Of a stretch of DNA of 64,000 nucleotides, positions 37,753 through 47,388 are shown piece by piece. The stretch is from Methylorubrum extorquens (GTDB lineage Bacteria > Pseudomonadota > Alphaproteobacteria > Rhizobiales > Beijerinckiaceae). The stretch covers positions 4,284,001 through 4,348,000 of the forward strand of contig NZ_JALJXF010000001.1 of the NCBI RefSeq assembly GCF_024169925.1, given 5' to 3'. Position numbers and translations under genes: made by a program. The notes under the pieces were generated by a model. It ran no database searches. It was not told the DNA's origin and saw only the letters and a program-made list of their open reading frames with translations. Position 1 is the stretch's first letter; each line of letters begins with the position of its first letter.

Positions 37753-38867
37753 GGACGCTTGGCTCCCAGGAAAGCGGCCAACGCATCCACGAAGGCGCGA
37801 TTGGCCTCCTCGCCGCCGACCGTCACCCGCAGGGCGTTCGGCAGGCCGTAGGAGGAGACGCGCCGCACGATCACGCCTGCGCTGGTCAGATGCGCATCCG
37901 CCTCCGCCGCCGTGCGGCCGGGCCTGTCCGAGAAGTGCAGGAGCAGGAAGTTGCCGACGCTCGGCGTCACGGTGAGCCCCAGCGCCTCGACCGCGCGGGT
38001 GAGCCAGGCGAGCCATTCGTCGTTGTGGGCGACCGCTGCCGCGACGTGGGCCTCGTCGGCGATCGCCGCAGCACCCGCCGCGATGCCGCCCGCCGAGAGG
38101 TTGAACGGCCCGCGGATGCGGTTGATCGCATCGACCACGGCCTCGGACCCGACCATCCAGCCGATGCGCTGCGCCGCCAATCCGTGGATCTTCGAGAAGG
38201 TGCGCGTCATCACGACGTTGGCTGCGTCGAGCGCCAGTTCGAGGCCGGCGGTGTAGTCGTTGGCGCGCACGTACTCGGCATAGGCCCCGTCGAGCACGAG
38301 GAGCACGTTGCCGGGCAGGCCGGCATGCAGGCGGCGAACCTCCTCGAACGGCAGGTAGGTGCCGGTCGGGTTGTTGGGGTTGGCGAGGTAGACGATCCGG
38401 GTGCGGGGCGTGACTGCGGCGAGGATAGCATCGACATCCGCCGTCAGGTTCGTTTCCGGCGCCACCACCGGCGTACCGCCCGCGGTGAGGATCGCGATGC
38501 GGTACACGAGGAAGCCGTGCTCGCAGAAGATGCCCTCGTCACCCGGCCCGACGAAGGCCATCGCCAGCAGCGTCAGCAGCTCGTCCGAACCGGCGCCGCA
38601 GACGATGCGGGCGGGATCGAGCCCGTAGCGCGCGCCGATCGCCGTGCGCAGGCGGGTCGCGCTGCCGTCAGGATAGAGGGCCAGCGTCGCGGCCTCCGCG
38701 CGCAGAGCCTCGATCGCGTGCGGGCTCGGGCCCAAAGGCGTCTCGTTGGAGGAGAGCTTGTGGATCTTCGCCACGCCCGGCGCGGCGCTCTTGCCGGGCA
38801 CGTAGGCCTCGATGGCGAGCACGCCGGGGCGCGGCTGAGGGCGAAGCACGGGATCGGTTGCGGACAT
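37749..38867 (-). CDS. hisC: Histidinol-phosphate aminotransferase
   Basis: A 372-residue PLP enzyme of histidine synthesis, in this arrangement probably also transaminating prephenate or phenylpyruvate. PLP-related motifs are [37 protein letters not shown] and [17 protein letters not shown], with the Schiff-base Lys near residue 224. The C-terminal [28 protein letters not shown] matches the family. The gene begins the hisC-tyrC pair, whose ends overlap by four bases. Confidence 0.94.
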   Translation of the reverse strand: MSATDPVLRPQPRPGVLAIEAYVPGKSAAPGVAKIHKLSSNETPLGPSPHAIEALRAEAATLALYPDGSATRLRTAIGARYGLDPARIVCGAGSDELLTLLAMAFVGPGDEGIFCEHGFLVYRIAILTAGGTPVVAPETNLTADVDAILAAVTPRTRIVYLANPNNPTGTYLPFEEVRRLHAGLPGNVLLVLDGAYAEYVRANDYTAGLELALDAANVVMTRTFSKIHGLAAQRIGWMVGSEAVVDAINRIRGPFNLSAGGIAAGAAAIADEAHVAAAVAHNDEWLAWLTRAVEALGLTVTPSVGNFLLLHFSDRPGRTAAEADAHLTSAGVIVRRVSSYGLPNALRVTVGGEEANRAFVDALAAFLGAKRP

Positions 38868-39023
38868 GGGCGAGGGTCAGTCGACGAGAGCCAGCGGGAG
38901 CGTCGGACGCGGGTATCGCCCGTCCCTCTACAGCATTTCGCGGGAACGGGGAGCCGCCGAGTTGGCGGCGCACCGATCCCGCGCCCTCCGCTGTCCGTGC
39001 CCGCCCTGGGCCGGTGGGCAGCG

Positions 39024-39497
39024 CTATGGCTGCGCCGGCTTGCCCTCAGGCGCGGGGACCGGCTCGCCGGAGCCCGGCGGCAGCAGGACGTTCTTCACCA
39101 CGTTCCCCTCGGGGCCGTACTCGCCGGCCACCGCGAGGCAGGCCTGTTCGCGGTTGAGGTTCATCTGGTTGGACATCAGCGTGAAGATGCCGATCACCCG
39201 GTTGCCGAAGGGCCCTCGGGGGCTCACGTCCTCGGGCCGCGTGTTCTGCTTGGCGAGCAGCGCCTCGAACTCGGGCGCGTTGAGCCGGTAGCCGCAGACA
39301 TTGACCGCCGAGAAGATGTAGGCGGCAAATTCCAGCGCCCGCGGGCTCGGCGCGTTGCGGATCGGCCGCGGGGGTGCGGCCTCCTTCGAGGGCTCCTGCG
39401 GCGCGGGCTGCGCCGGGGGCGGGGCGGTTTCCTGCGCACCGGCAGGGCAAGCCATCCCGACCATCAGGAGGGCGGCAAAGAGGGGGCGGGCGATCAT
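39024..39497 (-). CDS. Exported protein of unknown function
   Basis: 157 residues with a clear signal peptide (MIARPLFAALLMVGMACPAGAQ, cleavage near residue 21). A Pro/Ala linker (residues ~22-48) is followed by a conserved-looking domain RALEFAAYIFSAVNVCGYRLNAPEFEALLAKQNTRPEDV, then GIFTLMSNQMNLNREQACLAVAGEYGPEG. Two cysteines (NVCGY and QACLA) probably pair. It is probably periplasmic. It is transcribed in the same direction as hisC, about 155 nt upstream of it; a link to hisC is not evident. Confidence 0.7.
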   Translation of the reverse strand: MIARPLFAALLMVGMACPAGAQETAPPPAQPAPQEPSKEAAPPRPIRNAPSPRALEFAAYIFSAVNVCGYRLNAPEFEALLAKQNTRPEDVSPRGPFGNRVIGIFTLMSNQMNLNREQACLAVAGEYGPEGNVVKNVLLPPGSGEPVPAPEGKPAQP

Positions 39498-39609
39498 CGG
39501 CGTTCCTCGGGCGGCGGATTCTCATGATCCGCTTACGAAACCCCGAGATAGACCGGCAGCCCGTCGCCTCCAAGATGGTGCAGGGCCCGGAGCGGGGCCC
39601 TGCGGCGGT

Positions 39610-41847
39610 TCACCACTTGTAGCTCACGCTCGCAAGCACGCGGCGAGCATCGCCATAGAAGCACTCGTTGGCCGAAATGCACGAGGAGACGAAGCGGCGG
39701 TCGCCGATATTGGTGGCGTTGATCGCCGCGCGCCAATTGTCCCAGGTGTAGTGGACCTGCGCGTCGAACAGCACGTAGTCCGGCACGATCAGGGTGTTGG
39801 CCACGTTCGCGAAGGAACGCCCCACATAGCGGACGCCGCCGCCGAAGCCGAAGCCGCGCCAGTCGCCGGTCGGGATCGTGTAGTCGGCAAAGACCGAGGC
39901 CAGCACCTCCGGGATGCGGGTCGGCGTGCGCCCGACCTGATCGGCCTCGCCCTTGATGGTCTGAAGGTCGTAGGCGGTGAAGGCCGCCACGAGGTTCAGG
40001 CCCTGCGCGAGGTTGGCAACCGCTTGAACCTCGACGCCGCGCGAGCGCACCTCGCCGAGCTGGGAGCTGAAGAAGGTGCCGGGCACCGGCTGCAGCACGT
40101 TCTGGCGCACGAGATCGAAGGCCGCCGCCGTCAGGAAGAAGCCGTAGCCGACGGGCTCGAACTTGACGCCGACCTCGACCTGCTCGCCGTATTCGGGCGC
40201 GAAACTGCGGCGGTTGGCGTCCGAGCCGATCTGCGGCTGGAACGAGGTCGAGTAGCTGACATAGGGCGCTAGCCCCTCGGGGAAGTTGTAGATGAGGGCG
40301 GCGCGCCCGCTGAAGGCTTCGTCACTGCGGCGGCTGCTGTTGGCCGGGGTGAGCCGGTCGCGCACCACGTTGTCGGCGAAGTCCTGGCGGCCGCCGAGAA
40401 CCAGGGTCAGGCGGTCGGTGAGCTTGATCTGGTCCTGGGCATAGATGCCGAGTTGCTGGAACGTATCGGCGTTGACGAGGTAGGGCGACGGGCGGCCGCT
40501 GATCTGGCCATAGACGGGGTTGAGGAGGCTCAGGCCCGGAACGGGGTAGAAATTCGCGAAATTGGTGCCCTGGTTGTCGTGCAGATCGTAGCGCTTGTAG
40601 TCGAGGCCGATCAGCAGATCGTGGGCGAAGAAGCCGTCGAAGAAGCGCGCCTCGGCCTGGTTGTCGACCTGGAAGATCCCGACCTTCGAGCTGGTCAGGA
40701 ACTGGTAGCGGTTGAGAACCGTCTCCGTTGCGGCGTCGATGTAGCCGGTCTGGTTCAGGTACGAGTTCTGGAACGCGTCGCTGAACGAGTAGCGGAGGTT
40801 CTGGCGGAAGGTCCAGGTCTCGTCGATGGCGTGCTCGAACTCGTAGCCGGCGAAGACCTGCTCGCGCTGGAAGGTGTTGATCGCCGGATCGCCGACGTTG
40901 AGCGAGCGCGGGATGCGCAGGCCGCTGAGATTGCGCCGCACGGTGCCGGAATAGGGCAGGAAGTTCGCGGTGACGGCAGTCGAGTCGCGCTGATAGCTGG
41001 TCAGGATGGTCAGCGAGGTGCCGGCATCCGGGCGGTAGGTCAGGGCCGGTGCGATATAGGCGCGGTCGTCGGGTGCATTGTCCACCTGGGTGCCGCCCTG
41101 CCGGCCGAAGCCGGTGAGGCGATAGAACCAATGCCCGGAATCGTCGGCCGGCCCGCCGATGTCGAAGGCGCCGTAGACCTGACCGAACGAGCCGCCGCCG
41201 ACCTCGACATAGCCGAAGGGCTGGGTCGTCGGCCGCTTGGTGATCTGGTTGATGATGCCGCCTGGGTTGCCCGCTCCGAACAGAACCGCGGCGGGCCCGC
41301 GCAGAACCTCGATCCGCTCCAGGCCGAAGGTCTCGACCTTGAAGGTGCCGAAGCCGTAGTTCAGCACCTGGAGGCCGTCGCGGTAGATGCCGTAATCGCT
41401 GGCGATGAAGCCGCGCAGGGTGAAGTAGTCGACGCGGGTGTCGGCACCGAAGGTGCCTGAATAGATTCCGGCTGTGTATTGCGTCGCCTGCGTCAGGGTC
41501 TGAGCCTTCTGCGCGTCGATCTGCTCGCGACCCACGACGGTGATCGATTGCGGGGTCTCGATGAGGGGCGTGTTGGTCTTCGTCGCGGTGGCCGAGCGGG
41601 TGGCGACGTAGCCCTGGACGGGACCGCGGGGATCCTCGGGCGCGGCACGCCCGTCGGGTCCGCGTTGGGCAGCCTGCCCTCCGCCGGTGGCGCCCGCGCC
41701 CCGGCCGCTGCCTTCGACCGACAACTCTTCCAGCCGCGCCGTCGCCTGCGCCGCGGCGCCAACCGTGAGGGCGACCAGCGAGGCGCCTGCCAGGACCGCG
41801 GTCCGCAGGGCGCGGATGCCTACGAGAGTGTGTACCGACTCCATCAC
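39610..41847 (-). CDS. TonB-dependent siderophore receptor
   Basis: 745 residues, full length for FhuA/FhuE-type outer-membrane receptors. The signal peptide covers ~1-33 (VLAGASLVALTVGAAA). A TonB-box-like LEELSVEG lies near residue 38. The plug has TNTPLIETPQSITVVGREQIDAQ and VLRGPAAVLFGAGNPGGIINQITKRP. Barrel strands follow, with LGIYAQDQIKLTDRLTLVLGGR, and the chain ends SVSYKW with a terminal aromatic. It imports a ferric siderophore using TonB energy; ligand unknown. An Irr-type ICE box lies 69-85 nt upstream of the start, predicting iron control. Contrast with the decayed receptor at 6 kb. Confidence 0.93.
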   Translation of the reverse strand: MMESVHTLVGIRALRTAVLAGASLVALTVGAAAQATARLEELSVEGSGRGAGATGGGQAAQRGPDGRAAPEDPRGPVQGYVATRSATATKTNTPLIETPQSITVVGREQIDAQKAQTLTQATQYTAGIYSGTFGADTRVDYFTLRGFIASDYGIYRDGLQVLNYGFGTFKVETFGLERIEVLRGPAAVLFGAGNPGGIINQITKRPTTQPFGYVEVGGGSFGQVYGAFDIGGPADDSGHWFYRLTGFGRQGGTQVDNAPDDRAYIAPALTYRPDAGTSLTILTSYQRDSTAVTANFLPYSGTVRRNLSGLRIPRSLNVGDPAINTFQREQVFAGYEFEHAIDETWTFRQNLRYSFSDAFQNSYLNQTGYIDAATETVLNRYQFLTSSKVGIFQVDNQAEARFFDGFFAHDLLIGLDYKRYDLHDNQGTNFANFYPVPGLSLLNPVYGQISGRPSPYLVNADTFQQLGIYAQDQIKLTDRLTLVLGGRQDFADNVVRDRLTPANSSRRSDEAFSGRAALIYNFPEGLAPYVSYSTSFQPQIGSDANRRSFAPEYGEQVEVGVKFEPVGYGFFLTAAAFDLVRQNVLQPVPGTFFSSQLGEVRSRGVEVQAVANLAQGLNLVAAFTAYDLQTIKGEADQVGRTPTRIPEVLASVFADYTIPTGDWRGFGFGGGVRYVGRSFANVANTLIVPDYVLFDAQVHYTWDNWRAAINATNIGDRRFVSSCISANECFYGDARRVLASVSYKW

Positions 41848-41915
41848 CGTGGTCCCTCCGCCCGGCGCAGCCGGAACCCTCCGCAGGAGACACGCGGAAC
41901 CCGGCAGGTCGGTTG

Positions 41916-41932
41916 TTTGGAATTATGCTAAA
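41916..41932. promoter_or_regulatory. ICE box (Irr-binding site) upstream of siderophore receptor
   Basis: TTTGGAATTATGCTAAA matches the iron-control element consensus TTTRGAAYNRTTCTAAA at 16 of 17 positions. It is 69-85 nt upstream of the receptor ATG at 41847, a normal operator position. Irr in Rhizobiales controls genes according to heme and iron status. Confidence 0.65.
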
Positions 41933-42105
41933 GTGTTGTTGTTACTTGCTTTTCGCAAGCCAAGCCGTACGGGGCGGCGCCAGGGGGTGCAAGTCGGTCG
42001 CGCGCAAATGGTCGTCCTGTAGCCGGCAGGCCACAGGATTGTGCACAACCCTTCGTTGGCAGACCGAGCCGGAATGCATCCGGCCCGATCGTCCCATACG
42101 ATGGT

Positions 42106-44112
42106 CTACACGGTCACCTGCGTGCCGACCTCGACGACACGGCCGGTCGGGATCTGGAAGAAGTCCGTCGCGTCGTTGGCGTTTTTGGCCAGCGTGATGA
42201 AGATCCGATCCTGCCAGAGCGGCATGCCGGAATGAGCCGCCGGACGGATCGAGCGGCGCGACAGGAAGAACGAGGTCGACATGATGTCGAACTTGAAGCC
42301 CTGGGGCTTGAGCAGCGTCAGGGTGCGCGGGATGTTGGGCGTCTCCATGTAGCCGAAGCGCATCACCACCCGGTAGAAGCCGAAGCCCACGGGCTCGATG
42401 CGCACCCGCTCCCCTTTCGTCGCGCGGGGCCGGTCCATGGTCTCGACGGTGAGCACCACGTTCTTCTCGTGGATCACCTTGTTGTGCTTCATGTTGTGCA
42501 GCAATGCGGCCGGGGCGATCTGCGGATCGCTCGTGAGGAAGACCGCGGTGCCCTTCACCCTCTGGTAGGAGGTGCTCTTCTCCAGCATGCCGACGAGTTC
42601 GACCAACGGCACATCGGTCTTGCGGGTCTTGTTGAACAGGATCGTGACGCCCCGCACCCAGGTCCACATCATCAGCATCAGGCCGCCGGCCAGCAGCAGG
42701 GGCACGTAGCCGCCCTCGTGCAGCTTCAGGAGGTTCGAGAGCAGGAACAGCGTCTCCAGCACGATGAACGGCACGATGATCGCCGCCGAGACGAGCGGCG
42801 AGAGCCGCACGACCTTCCACAGCACCACGTAGGCCATGGAGGCGGTGAGCAGCATCGTGCCCGTCACGGCGATGCCGTAGGCCGAAGCCAGCGCCGAGGA
42901 GGAGCGGAAGGTGATCGCCAGGATCACCACGCCGAGGGCGAGCAGGGTGTTGATCTGCGGCAGGTAGATCTGGCCGGAATGCGACTCGGAGGTGTGGCGG
43001 ATCTCCATGCGCGGCAGCATGCCGAGCTGGATCGCCTGCCGCGACAGAGAGAAGGCTCCGGTGATGACCGCCTGGCTCGCCGTCACCGTGGCGAGTGTCG
43101 CCAGCAGCACCATGGGGATCAGGCCCCATTCCGGCACGAGCTGGTAGAACGGATCGGTGGTCTCGGGCTTGGCCAATACGAGGGCGGTCTGGCCGAGATA
43201 GTTCAGAACGAGGCAGGGCGCGACGAGGCCGAGCCACGCCACCTGGATCGGGCGGCGCCCGAAATGGCCGAGATCGGCGAACAGGGCCTCCGCCCCGGTC
43301 ACCGCCAGGAACACCGCGCCGAGCGCCACGAGCGCGCCGGTGCCGTGGCCGAGCAGGTAATGCACGGCGTACCAGGGATTGAAGGCGGCGAGCACGCCGG
43401 GATTGCCGGCGATGTGCGGAAGGGCGGCGGCGGCCATGGCCAGGAACCACACCACCATGGCCGGCCCGAAGAAGGTCGCGACCCGCGCCGTGCCGTGGCT
43501 CTGGACCGCGAACAGGCCAAGGATGATCGCCACCGTGATCGGCAGCACGTAATCGTCAAAGGCGGGCGTGACGAGCTTCAGACCCTCCACCGCGGAGAGC
43601 ACCGAGATCGCCGGGGTGATGACGGAATCGCCGTAGAACAGCGAGGCGCCGAGCAGGCCCAGCATGAACACGATCTTGGAGCCGCCGAGCGCGTGGCGGG
43701 CCTGGGCCATCAGCGAGAGGATGCCGCCCTCGCCGTTGTTGTCCATGCGCAGCAGGATCGCGACGTACTTGATCGTCACGATCAGGAGCAGCGCCCAGAT
43801 GATGAGCGAGGCGGTGCCGATCACCTCCTCGGGGAGCAGGATGCCGTCGGTGCGCGAAGGCGCCAGCGCCTCACGGAAGGCGTAGAGCGGGCTCGTGCCG
43901 ATATCGCCGTAGACGACGCCGACGGAACCGACCGTGAGGGCCCAGAAGCCGGTCTTGGCGTGGCCGTGCGCTTCCTCCTGGGTCGCATCGACCGCGCCCG
44001 CCGAGGCCGCGACCGGGCCTCCCTCGCCGGGCGCCGGCCCGCCCGCGGGAGCGGCGACGGGGCCGTCCGGCGGCTTGGATCCGGCGGAATGGGGGCTGTC
44101 GGGCTGGGTCAT
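42106..44112 (-). CDS. kup: Low-affinity potassium transporter Kup
   Basis: 668 residues. From the ATG at 44112 there is a ~55-residue Pro/Ala-rich cytoplasmic N-terminus, then the KUP transporter domain with about 12 transmembrane segments. [26 protein letters not shown] near residue 62 is the family hallmark, followed by [26 protein letters not shown] and [14 protein letters not shown] soluble C-terminal domain starts at about residue 510 ([32 protein letters not shown]). It imports K+ (probably with H+) across the inner membrane. It is in line with, but separated from, ispG and the receptor gene. Confidence 0.94.
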   Translation of the reverse strand: MTQPDSPHSAGSKPPDGPVAAPAGGPAPGEGGPVAASAGAVDATQEEAHGHAKTGFWALTVGSVGVVYGDIGTSPLYAFREALAPSRTDGILLPEEVIGTASLIIWALLLIVTIKYVAILLRMDNNGEGGILSLMAQARHALGGSKIVFMLGLLGASLFYGDSVITPAISVLSAVEGLKLVTPAFDDYVLPITVAIILGLFAVQSHGTARVATFFGPAMVVWFLAMAAAALPHIAGNPGVLAAFNPWYAVHYLLGHGTGALVALGAVFLAVTGAEALFADLGHFGRRPIQVAWLGLVAPCLVLNYLGQTALVLAKPETTDPFYQLVPEWGLIPMVLLATLATVTASQAVITGAFSLSRQAIQLGMLPRMEIRHTSESHSGQIYLPQINTLLALGVVILAITFRSSSALASAYGIAVTGTMLLTASMAYVVLWKVVRLSPLVSAAIIVPFIVLETLFLLSNLLKLHEGGYVPLLLAGGLMLMMWTWVRGVTILFNKTRKTDVPLVELVGMLEKSTSYQRVKGTAVFLTSDPQIAPAALLHNMKHNKVIHEKNVVLTVETMDRPRATKGERVRIEPVGFGFYRVVMRFGYMETPNIPRTLTLLKPQGFKFDIMSTSFFLSRRSIRPAAHSGMPLWQDRIFITLAKNANDATDFFQIPTGRVVEVGTQVTV

Positions 44113-44431
44113 CGGGCAGGCGTGCCTGGGCTCGCGCGTCGTCCGGCCGGGTGTGCCGGAGTCGCATGAAGGGAATGCGTCGGAGATGCGGATCGATGCG
44201 CGCCGGTCACCGCGACGCCCCCGAGGCGGCCACACCACCGCGAGCCGTCTCGCGGCACAGGAACATCGTCCGCGTTCGGTTCGCGAGGCTCGAACCGGAA
44301 CGTCATGGCGGGTGCGAGGCGGGGGGCAGGGAACGCGGGCGGTCCGCCAACAGGGCGGCCCGGTTCGGACAACGAAGGGCGGGCCGCTTCCCTCACCGCG
44401 AAGGTTTCGGGAGCCGGCCCACCCGAGGGGC
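44113..44431. other. Intergenic region between kup and ispG
   Basis: A 319-bp gap upstream of kup and downstream of ispG, both leftward. It is GC-rich with no recognisable gene, RNA or strong hairpin. It presumably holds the kup promoter. Confidence 0.3.
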
Positions 44432-45760
44432 TCACTCGGCGGCGTCGCGCTTGCCCTGGCCGAAGCGGCGTTCGATGTAATCGACCACGATCGTCTCGAA
44501 GTCCTTGGCGAGCGTGGCGCCGCGCAGGGTCATCGCCTTCTTGCCGTCGATGAAGACCGGTGCGCTCGGGCTCTCGCCGGTGCCGGGCAGCGAGATGCCG
44601 ATATCAGCGTGCTTCGACTCGCCGGGACCGTTGACGATGCAGCCCATCACCGCAACGTTGAGGCCTTCCACGCCCGGATAGGTCTTCTTCCACTCCGGCA
44701 TGGAGGTGGAAATCCAGTTCTGGATGTCGCGAGCCAATTCCTGGAACGTCGTCGAGGTGGTGCGACCGCAGCCGGGGCACGCCGCCACGAGCGGCACGAA
44801 GGTGCGGAAGCCCATGGTCTGCAGGAGTTCCTGCGCGGCCTTGACCTCCACGGTCCGGTCGCCGCCGGGCTCGGGCGTCAGCGAGTAGCGGATCGTGTCG
44901 CCGATGCCTTCTTGCAGCAGCACGCCGATGGCGGCCGAGGCCGCGACGATGCCCTTCGAGCCCATGCCGGCCTCGGTCAGGCCGAGATGGATCGCGTAGT
45001 CGGAGCGGCGCGCCACTTCGCGGTAGACCGCGATCAGATCCTGCACCGCCGAGACCTTGGCCGACAGAATGATGCGGTCCTTCGGCAGGCCGAGTTCCAC
45101 CGCCCGGTCGGCGGAGGTCAGCGCCGACTGCACCATGGCCTCGCGCATCACCGCGCGGGCATCGATGGGACGGGGCGACCGGGCGTTCTCGTCCATGAGG
45201 TGCGTCAGCAGGGCTTCGTCGAGCGAACCCCAGTTCGCGCCGATGCGCACCGTCTTGCCGTACTTCACGGCCTGCTCGACGATGGTCGAGAACTGAGTGT
45301 CCTTCTTCTCCTTGAAGCCGACATTGCCCGGATTGATCCGGTACTTAGCCAGCGCCTCGGCGCATGCCGGATGGTCGGACAGGAGCTTGTGGCCGATATA
45401 GTGGAAGTCGCCCACCAGCGGCACGTGCACGCCGATGCGGTCGAGCCGCTCGCGGATCTTCGGCACGGCGGCCGCCGCCTCGTCGCGATCGACGGTGATG
45501 CGCACCAGTTCCGAGCCGGCGCGGGCGAGCTGGGCGACCTGGGCCACGGTGCCGTCGATGTCGGCCGTGTCGGTGTTGGTCATCGACTGCACGACGATCG
45601 GGGCGCCGCCGCCGACGGTGACGGCGCCTTCGCCGCTGCCGATCTGCACGCCGACGGTGCGGTGCCGCGGTGCCGGCCCGGCGATCTCCGGCCCCGTCAT
45701 GTTGGGGCTGCGGGAGTCGAGCGGGTTTGCCAGGGCGTCGGGAGCTTCCATGACTTCCAT
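44432..45760 (-). CDS. ispG: 4-hydroxy-3-methylbut-2-en-1-yl diphosphate synthase IspG
   Basis: 442 residues. A [4Fe-4S] enzyme of the MEP isoprenoid pathway that converts MEcPP to HMBPP in the cytoplasm. The TIM-barrel part has [37 protein letters not shown] and [13 protein letters not shown]. Cluster cysteines are in ACPGCGRTT and [25 protein letters not shown] near residues 325-385. The ATG at 45760 was chosen over one further upstream that would add a basic unconserved 56 residues. Alpha-proteobacterial IspG proteins are about this length. It supplies carotenoid, hopanoid and quinone precursors. Confidence 0.94.
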   Translation of the reverse strand: MEVMEAPDALANPLDSRSPNMTGPEIAGPAPRHRTVGVQIGSGEGAVTVGGGAPIVVQSMTNTDTADIDGTVAQVAQLARAGSELVRITVDRDEAAAAVPKIRERLDRIGVHVPLVGDFHYIGHKLLSDHPACAEALAKYRINPGNVGFKEKKDTQFSTIVEQAVKYGKTVRIGANWGSLDEALLTHLMDENARSPRPIDARAVMREAMVQSALTSADRAVELGLPKDRIILSAKVSAVQDLIAVYREVARRSDYAIHLGLTEAGMGSKGIVAASAAIGVLLQEGIGDTIRYSLTPEPGGDRTVEVKAAQELLQTMGFRTFVPLVAACPGCGRTTSTTFQELARDIQNWISTSMPEWKKTYPGVEGLNVAVMGCIVNGPGESKHADIGISLPGTGESPSAPVFIDGKKAMTLRGATLAKDFETIVVDYIERRFGQGKRDAAE

Positions 45761-46090
45761 CGTGCCTTCGCGGGTCAAACTGTCGTCCGCGCGTGCCGGC
45801 TTTCGGCGTCCCGCAGGCGCGGGCGTGATCCTATCCGAATCCGGTTCGATCCGCGACCTGGAGATCGTCTCCGCGCCGCGCCCGCGCGGACGGATGCGCA
45901 GCATGCCTCGATACGAGGCCGCTTCCATGTCGCATCCCGAGCGGGATGTCGAGCGTATGCAAGGATGTCAGGAGACGAAAGCGCCTTATCATACCTTGCA
46001 TTCGCGTGCCCGCGGGTCAAAGAACCGCACGGGCACACTTGCTGCTTTGCACCATTTGAATGTGCATCGCAATAAATCACGTGAGGCAAG
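45761..46090. promoter_or_regulatory. Divergent region between ispG and patatin gene
   Basis: A 330-bp gap. Toward the + strand gene there is TTGCAC (46047-46052) and, 18 nt on, AATAAA (46071-46076), a possible promoter, and GAGG (46083-46086) just before the ATG at 46091. TGCAC...GTGCA (46048-46052 and 46061-46065) forms a short inverted repeat over the spacer. Nothing is recognised in 45761-46000. Confidence 0.4.
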
Positions 46091-47305
46091 ATGGACAGGA
46101 CGAGCCCGGACATTCACTCCACCGACAGTGAGCAGATCGAGGCTCGGTCCGCCGGCTCGCCTCCGGTCGATACCCGTGAGCGCACCGGAACCCTCGACGG
46201 ACCGTCTCACGACGACGCCCACAACCCCGCGACCGCCGTTCCCGATCCGATCGCGGATTCGACCCGGCCGGGCGCCGCGTTTCGGGGCCTTGCCGGACCG
46301 CGCGCGGAGAAGGCCGTCTCGCTGGCGCTTCAGGGCGGCGGCTCGCACGGCGCCTTCACCTGGGGCGTACTCGACGCGCTGATCGAGGACGGGCGCGTCG
46401 CCTTCGAGGCGGTGACGGGTGCGAGCGCCGGGGCGATGAACGCCGTCGTCCTCGTGGACGGCTGGCTCGCGGGCGGCCCCGACGGAGCCCGCACGGCGCT
46501 GGAGAAGTTCTGGCGCGAGGCGAGCCTGGACGCCGACCTGCGGCCCTCGCAGCAGAGCTGGATCAACGGCCTCTTCAACTTTTGGAAGGGCAACCCCTTC
46601 GCCGAAGCATGGATGAAGGCCCTCAACCCCGGCCCCTACGCGACCAATCCGTTCAACTTCAATCCGCTGCGCGACGCGCTGGAACACACCGTCGATTTCG
46701 ACCGTCTGCGCGCCTCCGACACCGCCAACGTCTTCGTCTCGGCGACCAACGTCTGGACCGGCAAGCTCGCGGTGTTCGAGCGCGATTGCCTCACGGTCGA
46801 TCACCTGATGGCCTCGGCCTGCCTGCCGACGGTGTTCCAGGCGGTCGAGATCGACGGCGTGCCCTACTGGGACGGCGGCTACCTCGGCAATCCGGCCCTC
46901 TACCCCCTGCACGGGTCGAGCACCCGCGACATCCTGCTCGTGCAGATCAACCCCGTGGAACGCCGCGAAACCCCGCGCTCGGCCAGCGACATCCAGGACC
47001 GTCTCAACGAGATCACCTTCAACGCCAACCTGATGCGGGAACTGCGCTCCATCGACTTCGTGCACGGCCTGATCGACGAGGGCGGACAGGGGCAGGTTCC
47101 GGGCTTGGAGCGGGTCTTCCTCCACCGCATCGACGGGACCGACTCGCTCGACAACTACGCCGCCTCCTCGCGCATCGATGCCCGCTGGCGGATGATCGAG
47201 CGCCTACGCGACAAGGGCCGCGCCGCCGCCAAGGCTTGGCTCGCGGAGGGCTACGACGAGGTCGGCGTGCGCTGCACCCTCGACCTCAAGAAGGCCTACC
47301 AGTAG
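46091..47305 (+). CDS. Patatin-like phospholipase
   Basis: 404 residues. The patatin lipase fold has the oxyanion loop LALQGGGSHGAFTWGVLDAL near residue 80 and the nucleophile elbow G-x-S-x-G in AVTGASAGAMNAVVLVDGWL near residue 117. The catalytic Asp lies in WDGGYLGNPALYPL (D-G-G). The first ~75 residues are a low-complexity extension. It should hydrolyse phospholipids or other acyl esters. In Methylobacterium-type organisms such proteins can associate with PHB granules, but no phasin or pha gene is nearby. Ribosome site GAGG lies 4 nt before ATG. Confidence 0.88.
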   Translation: MDRTSPDIHSTDSEQIEARSAGSPPVDTRERTGTLDGPSHDDAHNPATAVPDPIADSTRPGAAFRGLAGPRAEKAVSLALQGGGSHGAFTWGVLDALIEDGRVAFEAVTGASAGAMNAVVLVDGWLAGGPDGARTALEKFWREASLDADLRPSQQSWINGLFNFWKGNPFAEAWMKALNPGPYATNPFNFNPLRDALEHTVDFDRLRASDTANVFVSATNVWTGKLAVFERDCLTVDHLMASACLPTVFQAVEIDGVPYWDGGYLGNPALYPLHGSSTRDILLVQINPVERRETPRSASDIQDRLNEITFNANLMRELRSIDFVHGLIDEGGQGQVPGLERVFLHRIDGTDSLDNYAASSRIDARWRMIERLRDKGRAAAKAWLAEGYDEVGVRCTLDLKKAYQ

Positions 47306-47368
47306 CGGCCCGTCGCTGACGAAGGGACCGGGTCGTCAGCGAAACCTCTTGCCACCGGCCCGCTACGC

Positions 47369-47388
47369 ACATAAAGATATCTTTATGT
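47369..47388. promoter_or_regulatory. Perfect 20-bp operator-like palindrome over the ArsR-methyltransferase start
   Basis: ACATAAAGATATCTTTATGT is exactly self-complementary and includes the ATG (47385-47387) of the regulator gene. Palindromes of this type bind ArsR-family dimers. It resembles SahR-type operators described upstream of methionine-cycle genes in proteobacteria, but I could not check an exact consensus. Confidence 0.7.

Noticed and set aside
42232..44169. A 645-residue + strand frame opposite kup
   Set aside because: Kup on the minus strand is clear; the opposite frame is rich in Arg, His and Gln with no motif.
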